A stretch of 9,235 nucleotides of DNA from CADEED01 sp035286365. GTDB lineage: Bacteria > Pseudomonadota > Gammaproteobacteria > Steroidobacterales > Steroidobacteraceae. Shown here piece after piece: positions 1 through 6,062 of the stretch. How positions within the stretch are numbered: the first letter of the stretch is position 1; the number at the start of each line of letters is the position of its first letter. The stretch is taken from contig DATHJZ010000182.1 in assembly GCA_035286365.1 (NCBI GenBank), forward strand, positions 1 to 9,235, in the 5' to 3' direction. The position numbers and the translations under genes are program-made. The notes under the pieces are model-generated. The model worked only from the letters and a program-made list of their open reading frames with translations. It had not been told where the DNA came from and did not search any database.

Positions 1-29
1 TCGCAAACGCCCCGGGCGCGCCGGCATGA
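1..29 (+). CDS. 3' end of an upstream gene (probably the sugar ABC transporter ATPase)
   Basis: The frame read from base 3 gives a short tail ending ANAPGAPA and a TGA at 27-29. That stop overlaps the ATG of the next gene at 26-28 in an ATGA arrangement. Most downstream junctions in this operon (1051, 3032, and possibly 2016) have the same style, which is the main reason to believe it. In operons of the YtfQRT-YjfF type the gene before the first permease encodes the ATPase YtfR, so that is the inferred identity. Nothing diagnostic of an ATPase lies inside the window, and the few codons could be noncoding. Confidence 0.35.
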
Positions 30-1054
30 AGCGCGTGACGCAACACGCGTTGTTCTGGCCCGCAACGACTCTGGTGTTGCTGCTGATCGCGAGCAGCGTT
101 TTCAATCTGCAATTCCTCTCGCTGGCATGGCGCGACGGACACCTGTACGGCAGCGCCATCGACATCCTGAATCGCGCCGCGCCGTTAATGGTGGTGTCTC
201 TCGGCATGACGCTAGTCATCGCCGTCCGCGGCCTCGATATCTCGGTCGGCGCCGTGGTTGCGATCGCCGCGGCCGTGGCGGCGCTGATGATCGGAGGAAG
301 CTTCAGCGCCAGCGGCGAAGTCGCCAGCAAGTTTCCGCTGTGGCTCGCGCTCGGCAGCGCGCTCGCCATCGCGGCCGCCTGCGGCCTGTGGAATGGCTTG
401 CTGGTGGTGAAGGCCGGTATGCAGCCCATCGTCGCGACACCGATTCTCATGGTGGCTGGACGTGGCATCGCACAGCTGCTGACCGGCGGGCAGATCATCA
501 CCGTGTACTACCCGCCATACTTCAAGCTCGGCAACGGATTCCTGGCAGGCCTGCCGGTGGCGTTGTGGATCGCGGCGCTGCTGTGGGCCGCACTGCACTT
601 TCTTTTGTCGCGCACCGCGCTCGGGCTGTTCATTCGCGCGATCGGCGGCAACCCGGAGGCGGCGCGAGTGGCCGGCGTGCGCTCTTCGGCCATCACGCTG
701 TGCGTGTACACCTTCTGCGGGCTCGCCGCCGGTGTGGCCGGCCTCATCATCAGCTCGAACGTGAAGAGTGCGGACGCCAACAACGCCGGACAGTTGCTCG
801 AGCTCGACGCGATCCTTGCCGTGACGCTCGGCGGGACCGCATTGACCGGCGGACGCTTTACGCTGGCGGGCACCGTACTCGGCGCGCTGATCATCCAGAC
901 ATTGACGTCCATGATCTATTCGCTCGGCGTGCCGCCCGAGGTGAACCTGGTGGTCAAAGCCGCGCTGGTGTTCGCGGTGATGCTGCTGCAATCGCCGGAA
1001 TTCCGGGCTCTCGTTGCAGGCAGCGCGCGCCGGACCGGAGCAGCGTCAAAGTGA
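26..1054 (+). CDS. ytfT: Sugar ABC transporter permease, YtfT-like (galactofuranose type)
   Basis: Integral inner-membrane permease of the CUT2 (ribose/galactofuranose) family, 342 residues, the usual size. It would form the channel with a second permease (the next gene) to import a monosaccharide delivered by a periplasmic binding protein. The sequence is strongly hydrophobic with repeated membrane segments. Stretches recalling E. coli YtfT include SAIDILNRAAP (about residues 43-53), GMTLVIAVRGLDISVGAV, ILMVAGRGIAQLLTGGQI, the cytoplasmic GGNPEAARVAGV loop typical of CUT2 permeases, SADANNAGQLLELDAILAV, and PPEVNLVVKA near the C-terminus. The ATG at 26 overlaps the stop of an apparent upstream gene and gives a family-like N-terminus. 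I see no convincing ribosome-binding site, so coupling to the previous gene is likely. Galactofuranose as substrate is inferred from resemblance; other pentoses or hexoses are possible. Confidence 0.9.
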   Translation: MKRVTQHALFWPATTLVLLLIASSVFNLQFLSLAWRDGHLYGSAIDILNRAAPLMVVSLGMTLVIAVRGLDISVGAVVAIAAAVAALMIGGSFSASGEVASKFPLWLALGSALAIAAACGLWNGLLVVKAGMQPIVATPILMVAGRGIAQLLTGGQIITVYYPPYFKLGNGFLAGLPVALWIAALLWAALHFLLSRTALGLFIRAIGGNPEAARVAGVRSSAITLCVYTFCGLAAGVAGLIISSNVKSADANNAGQLLELDAILAVTLGGTALTGGRFTLAGTVLGALIIQTLTSMIYSLGVPPEVNLVVKAALVFAVMLLQSPEFRALVAGSARRTGAASK

Positions 1055-2019
1055 ACACGTTGATCAACCGCCGACTGCTGCCGTTGACGATCACCATCGC
1101 GTTGTTTCTTGCGATGGCGGCGTTCGGCGCCCTGCGTTACGACGGCTTCCTATCGCCGCAGGTGTTCCTGAACTTGCTGATCGACAACGCATTCCTGTGC
1201 GTGGTCGCCGTCGGCATGACGTTCGTGATCCTCACGGGCGGTATCGATCTTTCCGTCGGCGCGGTGATCGCGCTGACGACCATGATCTCCGCGACGCTGC
1301 TCGGCGCCGGCTGGAACCCTTACGCTGCGATGGCGGCGGTGCTGGTGCTCGGCGCCCTGTTCGGCGCATTGCAGGGATTCCTGATCCAGCGCTTCAATCT
1401 CGCACCCTTCATCGTGACGTTGGCAGGCATGTTCCTCGCGCGCGGTTGCTGCTACCTGATCAGCACCGAATCCATTCCGATCAACGATCCGACTTATGCG
1501 GCCATCGCGCAGGCGCGCATTCCGGTCGGCGGAGGCAGCTCGCTCACGATCGGCGCCCTGATTGCGCTCGTCGTGGTGGCCACCGCGATGCGTATCGCTC
1601 ACTCGACCGAGTTCGGCCGCACGGTGTACGCCGTCGGCGGCGGCGAATCCTCGGCGCGGCTCATGGGCCTCTCCGTGGGCCGCACCAAGATCGGCGTCTA
1701 TCTACTGAGCGGCCTGGCCGCCGCGCTGGGCGGCATCGTGATGACTTTCTACATGCTCTCCGGGTACAGCCTGCACGCGGTCGGCCTCGAGCTCGACGCC
1801 ATCGCGGCCGTGGTCATCGGCGGCACCCTGCTGGCCGGCGGCGTGGGCTATGTGGCGGGAACGTTGTTCGGCGTCCTGATTCTCGGCATCATCCAGACCC
1901 TCATCGCCTTTGACGGGAGTCTGAGCTCATGGTGGACCAAGATCGTCGTCGGAGCTTTGCTCTTGCTCTTCTGCCTGTTGCAACGGCTTTTCGAGGGGCG
2001 CACGCCCAGGAAGCCGTGA
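1051..2019 (+). CDS. yjfF: Sugar ABC transporter permease, YjfF-like (galactofuranose type)
   Basis: Second CUT2 permease, 322 residues, partner of the preceding YtfT-like subunit. The GTG at 1051 overlaps the ytfT stop (GTGA 1051-1054), and GGAG at 1037-1040 sits 10 nt upstream. The frame stays open far upstream through ytfT, but the family N-terminus begins here. Matches to YjfF include the first membrane helix, DNAFLCVVAVGMTFVILTGG, GIDLSVGAVIA, FIVTLAGMFLARG, STESIPIN, the cytoplasmic VGGGESSARLMGL loop, GLELDAIAAVVIGGTLLAGG and the C-terminal SSWWTKIVVGALLLL helix. The order ytfT-yjfF-galM supports an aldose uptake unit whose binding protein and ATPase lie upstream. The last 91 nt also read as an in-frame N-terminal extension of the downstream galM. 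Confidence 0.9.
   Translation: MNTLINRRLLPLTITIALFLAMAAFGALRYDGFLSPQVFLNLLIDNAFLCVVAVGMTFVILTGGIDLSVGAVIALTTMISATLLGAGWNPYAAMAAVLVLGALFGALQGFLIQRFNLAPFIVTLAGMFLARGCCYLISTESIPINDPTYAAIAQARIPVGGGSSLTIGALIALVVVATAMRIAHSTEFGRTVYAVGGGESSARLMGLSVGRTKIGVYLLSGLAAALGGIVMTFYMLSGYSLHAVGLELDAIAAVVIGGTLLAGGVGYVAGTLFGVLILGIIQTLIAFDGSLSSWWTKIVVGALLLLFCLLQRLFEGRTPRKP
1915..1919 (+). promoter_or_regulatory. Candidate ribosome-binding site for a long form of galM
   Basis: GGGAG lies 9 nt before an ATG at 1929 that opens the galM frame inside the 3' end of yjfF. The spacing is good for translation initiation. It matters because it would favour a long, exported GalM over the short form starting at 2016 or 2028. 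In a GC-rich coding region such a site can arise by chance. Confidence 0.35.
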
Positions 2020-2027
2020 AGGGCGGC
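1929..2027 (+). other. Possible signal-peptide extension of GalM, overlapping yjfF
   Basis: From ATG 1929 the galM frame encodes 33 extra residues that look like a signal peptide. A charged start contains RRRSF, a hydrophobic core FALALLPVATAF follows, and AHA before QE at residues 24-28 suits signal peptidase I. The RRSF could fit a twin-arginine motif. Against this, 91 nt overlap yjfF, whose C-terminal helix is conserved, and the galM-frame codons here have mostly T in the third position, unlike the rest of the operon. Codon choice is therefore set by yjfF. The extension may be real overlapping coding or an accident of frame. Confidence 0.4.
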
Positions 2028-3035
2028 ATGACGCGCAGTTTCGGCCGTATTCCCGACGGCAACGAAGTCGATGTGTACACCCTGGGATCCGAACAGGGCC
2101 TGCAGGCGGAAATCCTCACTCTGGGCGGCACGCTGCGCAATCTCACGCTGCCCGTGAAGGGCAAGCGAATCCCGCTGGTGCTCTCGCTGCCCGACCTGCC
2201 GGCGTATCTCAAGGACACCTCTTACCTGGGCCAGCTCGTCGGCCGCTACGGCAATCGCATCGGGGGCGCCGCCTTCGAACTCGATGGACAAAAATACAAA
2301 CTGACTGCCAACAACGGTCCCAACACCCTGCACGGTGGCGACGTCGGCTTCGGCAAGTACCCGTGGAAGGTGCTGGGCAATGGCAGCGGCCGCAACAGCT
2401 ACGTGAAGCTCGGGCACCACTCGCCCGCAGGCATCAATGGTTTCCCCGGCAATCTCGACGTCTCGGCGCTGATCAGCGTATTCGACAACACGCTGACGCT
2501 GGCGTACGAGGCAACCACCGATGCGCCGACACCGATCAGCTTCACCTGGCATCCGTACTTCAACATCTCCGGCGAACCGGAACGTCCGATCGACGAGCAG
2601 CGCCTGATGCTGACGGCCAGCAACTACCTACCCGTCAACGAGGCGCGCGTGCCGACCGGCGAGATCGCGCCCGTCGCCGGTACACCGTTCGACTTTCGCC
2701 GCGCGAAATCCGTGCGCGTGCCGCCGCCCACCTCGCACCCGCAGATCGCGTTGACCGGCGGATTCGACCATTGCTGGGTGCTCGACAAGGACGCGCGCGT
2801 CGCCGCCGATCTTTATTCACCCGCGAGTGGCGTGCGCATGATGGTGCGCACCAACCTGCCCGGCGTACAGGTTTACGGCGCCTACCACCTCGCGACCGCC
2901 TATCCCGGCTTGCACGCGATCTGCATCGAGCCCGAGAATTTCCCGGACGCGCCCAACCATGCGAACTTCCCGAGCAGCATCTTGAAGCCGGGCGAGACAC
3001 ACAAATCGTTCATGAGCTTCACGTTCACCGCATGA
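2028..3035 (+). CDS. galM: Aldose 1-epimerase (galactose mutarotase)
   Basis: Interconverts alpha and beta anomers of an aldose such as galactose, feeding the correct anomer to the sugar kinase or downstream pathway. From ATG 2028 the protein has 335 residues, close to the family norm. It opens with MTRSFGRIPDGNEV, a common GalM beginning. Visible family features, numbered from this start, are LVGRYGNRIGGAAF, the catalytic histidine H102 in NTLHGG, H175 in FTWHPYFN (the same number as E. coli H175), the substrate-site aspartate in GFDHCW, and the general-base glutamate E301 in CIEPENFPDAPNH. Alternative starts are GTG 2016, which would overlap the yjfF stop as GTGA, and ATG 1929, which adds a signal peptide. 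Its place after two sugar permeases implies a role in using the imported sugar. Confidence 0.92.
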   Translation: MTRSFGRIPDGNEVDVYTLGSEQGLQAEILTLGGTLRNLTLPVKGKRIPLVLSLPDLPAYLKDTSYLGQLVGRYGNRIGGAAFELDGQKYKLTANNGPNTLHGGDVGFGKYPWKVLGNGSGRNSYVKLGHHSPAGINGFPGNLDVSALISVFDNTLTLAYEATTDAPTPISFTWHPYFNISGEPERPIDEQRLMLTASNYLPVNEARVPTGEIAPVAGTPFDFRRAKSVRVPPPTSHPQIALTGGFDHCWVLDKDARVAADLYSPASGVRMMVRTNLPGVQVYGAYHLATAYPGLHAICIEPENFPDAPNHANFPSSILKPGETHKSFMSFTFTA

Positions 3036-3382
3036 AGAATGCAGTCGTCACCGGCCTTCTCCTCCTGGCGATCGGCAGTGCCGCGAACGCGGGATGTCCG
3101 CAAAAATTCCGGCCGGATACCTTCGTGGACCTGGCCGTGCCGGAGGGCGCGCCGCGCCCCGCCGATGCGAATGCGTTCAGCGTCATCAACGACGAGATGA
3201 GCATCGAAACCCTGTTCAGGACGGTCGGCCCGCCGGATGCCTCCGATGGCGCAAGCGTGACTGTCTACGTGTACTGCCTGCCGGACGGCAGCGAGGTTCG
3301 TGTCTTCAGCCGCGATGGCACCTCCATCGACTCCGTGCGCCACGACCGAAAAGAAATCTACAAGCGCAAGAAGAAGAAATAG
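3032..3382 (+). CDS. Small secreted protein of unknown function, BamE-like pattern
   Basis: Encodes 116 residues starting at ATG 3032, which overlaps the galM stop (ATGA). The first 20 residues form a clear signal peptide (MKNAVVTGLLLLAIGSAANA, then GC), so the product is probably periplasmic. Two cysteines, C22 and C82, could form a disulfide; C22 is one residue past the predicted cleavage and does not fit a good lipobox. The middle has the pattern ETLFRTVGPPD, then YVYCLPDGSEVRVFSRDGTS, recalling small BamE/SmpA-like outer-membrane proteins in which a helix precedes VGxPD and a beta sheet. That is a resemblance only. The protein ends in a lysine/arginine-rich tail, EIYKRKKKK. I do not recognise a specific family. 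It lies 8 nt before the acyltransferase gene, so the two are likely co-expressed. Confidence 0.8.
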   Translation: MKNAVVTGLLLLAIGSAANAGCPQKFRPDTFVDLAVPEGAPRPADANAFSVINDEMSIETLFRTVGPPDASDGASVTVYVYCLPDGSEVRVFSRDGTSIDSVRHDRKEIYKRKKKK

Positions 3383-3390
3383 CCGCGTCA

Positions 3391-4299
3391 GTGAGAGCTG
3401 CCTTCTTCCATCCCAAGTATTGGCCGACCTGGCTCGGCATCGGCATCCTGCGCGTATTCGAGCCGCTGCCCCACCGCCTCCTCTATCTACTGGGCCGCGG
3501 CTTCGGACTGTTCGTATTTTTCCTGCCGACGCCGTTCAAGCGCATCGCGAAGCGCAACATCGAGCTGTGCCTGCCCGGGCTCGACGCTGCCGAGAAACAG
3601 AGAATTCTGCGCGAGCACTTCGCGGGGCTCGGCTGCGCGCTGTTCGAGACTGCGATCAGCTGGTGGTCGTCGAACGAACGCATCCGCCACATCACGATGA
3701 TGACCGGGCTCGAACACCTGAAGGCCGCGCAGGCGACCGGCCGTGGCGTGCTGCTGCTGTCCGCGCATTTCAATTCGATCGAGATCGGCTGCCGGGCGCT
3801 GGCCGCGCGCATGCCACTCAACGTGATGTACCGCCCGACCAAGAACGAACTCATTGGCGAATTCGTACACTCGCGCCGCGCCGTACAGACAAAGCGCGCG
3901 ATTCCGCGCGACGACGTGCGTACGTTGATCAAGGCGCTCAAGGACGGCGACGTCGTCTGGTATGCGCCCGACCAGAGCTTCCGCAAGAAAGGCGCCGAGA
4001 TGGTGAAGCTGTTCGGCATTCCCGCGGCAACCAACACGGCAACGTCCCGTATCGCGGGAATGACCCACGCGCTGGTGCTGCCGTATTTCTTCGAGCGGCT
4101 GCCGGGCGGCGGTTATCGCGGCATCATCCACGCGCCGCTCGATCGCTTCCCCACGGATGAGCCGGTAGCGGACACCGAGCGGTTCAATCACATCGTCGAG
4201 GCGGAAGTCCGCCGGATACCCGATCAATACCTGTGGATTCACCGGCGATTCAAGGGTTTGACGCCGGACTATCCGGATTACTATGGCGGGCGTCGGTAG
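3391..4299 (+). CDS. Lipid A biosynthesis lauroyl/myristoyl-type acyltransferase (LpxL/HtrB family)
   Basis: A 302-residue member of the LpxL/LpxM family (E. coli LpxL is about 306), inner-membrane enzymes that transfer an acyl chain from acyl-ACP to a lipid A precursor. The GTG start at 3391 gives the typical opening FHPKYWPTWLGIGIL; no closer start exists in this frame. Landmarks are the HX4E catalytic motif HFNSIE (H126, E131), the following MYRPTKN block, WYAPDQSFRKKGAEMVKLFG, and the C-terminal YLWIHRRFK (HRRFK at 284-288). The gene ends in tandem stops TAG-TAA (4297-4302). There is no strong Shine-Dalgarno; an AAGAAG tract at the end of the preceding gene may help. The acyl chain and position are not predictable. 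It probably belongs to the same transcript as the sugar genes, an unusual neighbourhood for lpxL. Confidence 0.9.
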   Translation: MRAAFFHPKYWPTWLGIGILRVFEPLPHRLLYLLGRGFGLFVFFLPTPFKRIAKRNIELCLPGLDAAEKQRILREHFAGLGCALFETAISWWSSNERIRHITMMTGLEHLKAAQATGRGVLLLSAHFNSIEIGCRALAARMPLNVMYRPTKNELIGEFVHSRRAVQTKRAIPRDDVRTLIKALKDGDVVWYAPDQSFRKKGAEMVKLFGIPAATNTATSRIAGMTHALVLPYFFERLPGGGYRGIIHAPLDRFPTDEPVADTERFNHIVEAEVRRIPDQYLWIHRRFKGLTPDYPDYYGGRR

Positions 4300-4327
4300 T
4301 AACCCCCATTAAGTCCTACGAACGTAG

Positions 4328-4360
4328 AGGGGACACTCCCCTGCGGGGACAGTCCCCTGC
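4328..4360. repeat. Tandem 16-bp repeat of a GGGGACAGTCCCC-type palindrome
   Basis: Two adjacent 16-bp units, GGGGACACTCCCCTGC (4329-4344) and GGGGACAGTCCCCTGC (4345-4360), differ at one base. Each unit is itself an inverted repeat: AGGGGA/TCCCCT with a 3-nt loop (4328-4342) and GGGGAC/GTCCCC around one base (4345-4357). The outer arms AGGGGAC (4328-4334) and GTCCCCT (4352-4358) can also pair. A related 13-mer lies at 7132-7144. This looks like a dispersed REP-like intergenic element, but only a genome-wide count could confirm it. Confidence 0.8.
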
Positions 4361-4369
4361 GAATCTGAA

Positions 4370-4386
4370 AGGCGAGACAGTCGCCT
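4370..4386. repeat. Small inverted repeat (hairpin)
   Basis: AGGCGA (4370-4375) and TCGCCT (4381-4386) form a 6-bp stem around GACAG. The GACAGTC core is shared with the palindrome at 4345-4357, suggesting a diverged member of the same repeat cluster. With the two upstream hairpins it could stop or protect transcripts, although no T-run follows. Confidence 0.6.
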
Positions 4387-4397
4387 CGGCGCGCCTC

Positions 4398-4403
4398 TAA
4401 GAT
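4398..4403 (+). promoter_or_regulatory. Possible -10 element upstream of the Moco operon
   Basis: TAAGAT lies about 40 nt before the ATG at 4442 in a locally AT-richer stretch (CTCTAAGATAGCG). It is a partial match to TATAAT, and I see no good -35 at the right distance. A promoter is expected somewhere here because the preceding gene ends at 4299. The exact position is weakly supported. Confidence 0.3.
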
Positions 4404-4428
4404 AGCGGCTCACGCAAAATTACTACGC

Positions 4429-4433
4429 GGGGA
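4429..4433 (+). promoter_or_regulatory. Ribosome-binding site for the small secreted protein
   Basis: GGGGA ends 8 nt before ATG 4442 and supports that start. Confidence 0.6.
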
Positions 4434-4441
4434 TTCGATTC

Positions 4442-4822
4442 ATGAAGCATGTGTTCAACGCCCTCCTCCTGGTGGGTGCTCTCGCCGGCGCGCAGGCCTA
4501 TGCGGCTTGCGACTATCCGATCGCTCCCGGAAAGTTTCCGGACGGCACGCAGGCGACCAAGGAAGAAATGCTGACCGCCAAACATGCGGTCGAGAAGTAC
4601 AACACCGACATTGATGGCTATCTCACCTGCATCAAGTCGGAGTTCGACGCGAAGCTCGCTGCGCAGACGGATGCGACGCCCGAGCAGAAGGCCGAGATGG
4701 AGCGGGTGCAGAGTCAGAAGCACAACGCCGCGGTCGAAGAAGTCACGGCCGTGGCCGCGCGCTTCAACGAACAGCTGCGCGCCTGGAAAGCCAAGAACAT
4801 GCCGGAGAAAAAACCCTCCTGA
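4442..4822 (+). CDS. Small secreted helical protein of unknown function
   Basis: A 126-residue protein with a clear signal peptide: a lysine-histidine start, hydrophobic core and AYA before AC at residues 19-23, so it is probably periplasmic. The mature part has two cysteines, C23 and C63, which could pair in the oxidising periplasm. After a short N-terminal segment (DYPIAPGKFPDG) it is rich in A, E, K, Q and R without prolines for long stretches (about residues 42-120), suggesting a helical or coiled-coil bundle. I recognise no domain. It is 39 nt upstream of moeA on the same strand and may be first in that transcript, but nothing in it suggests molybdenum chemistry. The nearer cue may simply be promoter sharing. 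Confidence 0.8.
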   Translation: MKHVFNALLLVGALAGAQAYAACDYPIAPGKFPDGTQATKEEMLTAKHAVEKYNTDIDGYLTCIKSEFDAKLAAQTDATPEQKAEMERVQSQKHNAAVEEVTAVAARFNEQLRAWKAKNMPEKKPS

Positions 4823-4846
4823 CGCCGGCGGTGCGCATGGCGTAAC

Positions 4847-4852
4847 AAGGAG
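4847..4852 (+). promoter_or_regulatory. Strong ribosome-binding site for moeA
   Basis: AAGGAG sits 9 nt before ATG 4862. It is the best Shine-Dalgarno sequence in the window and fixes the moeA start. Independent strong initiation here contrasts with the coupled starts farther down the operon. Confidence 0.75.
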
Positions 4853-4861
4853 ACAAGTCTC

Positions 4862-6058
4862 ATGTTGACGCCTGCTCAGGCCGAATCTCTCATCGAGCAG
4901 CACCTGGTGTGCCTGCCGATTGAATCTTTGCCGTTGACCCAGGCCGCGGGTGCAGTGCTGCGCGAGAACATCTACGCGGAGCGCGATCAGCCGCCGTTCG
5001 ATCGCGTTGCCATGGATGGCATCGCGTTGAATTCGTCTGCCGCGGCGAACAACGGCGGGCGATTGCGCGTTGCCGGCACGCAGAACGCCGGCGATCCGCC
5101 GCAGTCGCTACCGGATTCCGACTCCTGCATCGAGATCATGACTGGCGCGATGCTGCCGGGCGGATGCGATGCCGTCGTGCCGGTCGAACAGCTGCAGCGC
5201 AACGGCGACTTCGCGGAGATCGGCCGCAAGCCACTCACGCCGTGGCAGAACGTGCATCGGCGCGGTTCGGACTGCCGGCAGGGCGCATTGTTGTTAGCCG
5301 CCGGCACGCGCCTGTCGGCCCCCGAAGTCGCGATCGCCGCCGGCGCCGGCATGGCACGCGTGCGCGTGAGCGCGCAGCCGATGATCGCGGTCATCTCGAC
5401 CGGCAACGAGCTGGTCGAGCCCGGCGAGTTGATCCAGCCTCACCAGGTGCGTCGCTCGAACGCGTATGGCATCACTGCATCGTTGCGCCAGCACGGCTTC
5501 ACACGTGTCTCCGACGATCATGTGCGTGATGACGAAGGCGAGCTGGAACAGCGACTGAGCTTCCACCTGCGCACCCACGACGTGCTGATCCTGTCGGGCG
5601 GCGTGTCGATGGGCCAGCTCGACCTGGTGCCGAAGGTGCTGGAAAAGCTCGGCGTGGCGCTGGTGTTCCATCACGTCGCCCAGCGGCCCGGCAAACCCAT
5701 GTGGTTTGGCGTGTCGCAGTCGGGACCCGCGGTGTTTGCATTGCCCGGGAACCCGGTGTCGACGCTGGTGTGTCTGTCGCGCTACGTTTTGCCGGCGCTG
5801 CGCGCCGCCATGGGTCAGGCGTCGGCGGAAAAGCCGCGCATCGCCCTGACCGCGCCCGCGGAAGTCAAGACGCCGCTGGCCTTCTATCTACCGGTCAGGC
5901 TCCGGAGCGACGACTGGGGCCGCACGTCGGCCGAGCCCGCTCCCACGAACGGCTCAGGCGACTTCACCGCGCTCGCCGGCACCGATGGATTCGTAGAACT
6001 ACCGCCCGGACCCAACACGTTCCCGAGGGGGTTCGTGGCGCGCTTCTATCGGTGGTGA
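4862..6058 (+). CDS. moeA: Molybdopterin molybdenumtransferase MoeA
   Basis: Cytoplasmic enzyme that inserts molybdate into (adenylylated) molybdopterin to give the active molybdenum cofactor. The protein has 398 residues, slightly shorter than E. coli MoeA (411). Conserved blocks appear in order: PPFDRVAMDG at 44-53 with the conserved D52, IEIMTGAMLPGGCDAVVPVEQ from about 91, VISTGNELVEPGE around 177-189, RRSNAYGI, LSGGVSMGQLDLVP from 244 including D254 in the MoeA/MogA-like domain, RPGKPMWFG, and ALPGNPVSTLVC from 293. The C-terminal part matches the small beta-barrel domain IV. It is followed after 4 nt by moaA. No separate mogA/moaB adenylyltransferase is present here, so that step must be encoded elsewhere. 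Confidence 0.96.
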   Translation: MLTPAQAESLIEQHLVCLPIESLPLTQAAGAVLRENIYAERDQPPFDRVAMDGIALNSSAAANNGGRLRVAGTQNAGDPPQSLPDSDSCIEIMTGAMLPGGCDAVVPVEQLQRNGDFAEIGRKPLTPWQNVHRRGSDCRQGALLLAAGTRLSAPEVAIAAGAGMARVRVSAQPMIAVISTGNELVEPGELIQPHQVRRSNAYGITASLRQHGFTRVSDDHVRDDEGELEQRLSFHLRTHDVLILSGGVSMGQLDLVPKVLEKLGVALVFHHVAQRPGKPMWFGVSQSGPAVFALPGNPVSTLVCLSRYVLPALRAAMGQASAEKPRIALTAPAEVKTPLAFYLPVRLRSDDWGRTSAEPAPTNGSGDFTALAGTDGFVELPPGPNTFPRGFVARFYRW

Positions 6059-6062
6059 CCGT

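Larger units (their letters stand above)
4300..4441. other. Intergenic region separating the two operons
   Basis: This is the longest gap in the window. It contains three small palindromes between 4328 and 4386, the 8-bp palindrome GGCGCGCC at 4388-4395, a possible promoter -10 element near 4398, and a ribosome-binding site for the next gene. There is no T-run after the hairpins, so I do not call a classical rho-independent terminator. Confidence 0.75.

Noticed and set aside
127..1050. A long open frame running from 127 through yjfF, suggesting a giant N-terminal extension or a second gene inside ytfT
   Set aside because: Its translation is arginine- and histidine-rich low-complexity sequence typical of a shifted frame in GC-rich DNA, while the ytfT frame over the same bases matches a known permease throughout.
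2016..2019. GTG at 2016 as the definite galM start, matching the GTGA overlap used by yjfF
   Set aside because: It is possible, but AGGAAG at 2008-2013 is only 2 nt away, too close for a good ribosome-binding site, so it is kept only as an alternative to 2028 and 1929.
3487..4242. A 251-codon minus-strand open frame opposite the acyltransferase
   Set aside because: The + strand protein has the HX4E and HRRFK motifs; the antisense translation shows no family features.
4328..4400. Rho-independent terminator
   Set aside because: The hairpins are real, but no run of T follows any of them on either strand, so termination by this mechanism is not supported.
4300..4861. Moco riboswitch upstream of moeA
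   Set aside because: The 39-nt gap before moeA is too short for one, and the 142-nt gap further upstream shows only the palindrome cluster, not the multi-stem riboswitch layout. I could not run a covariance model.
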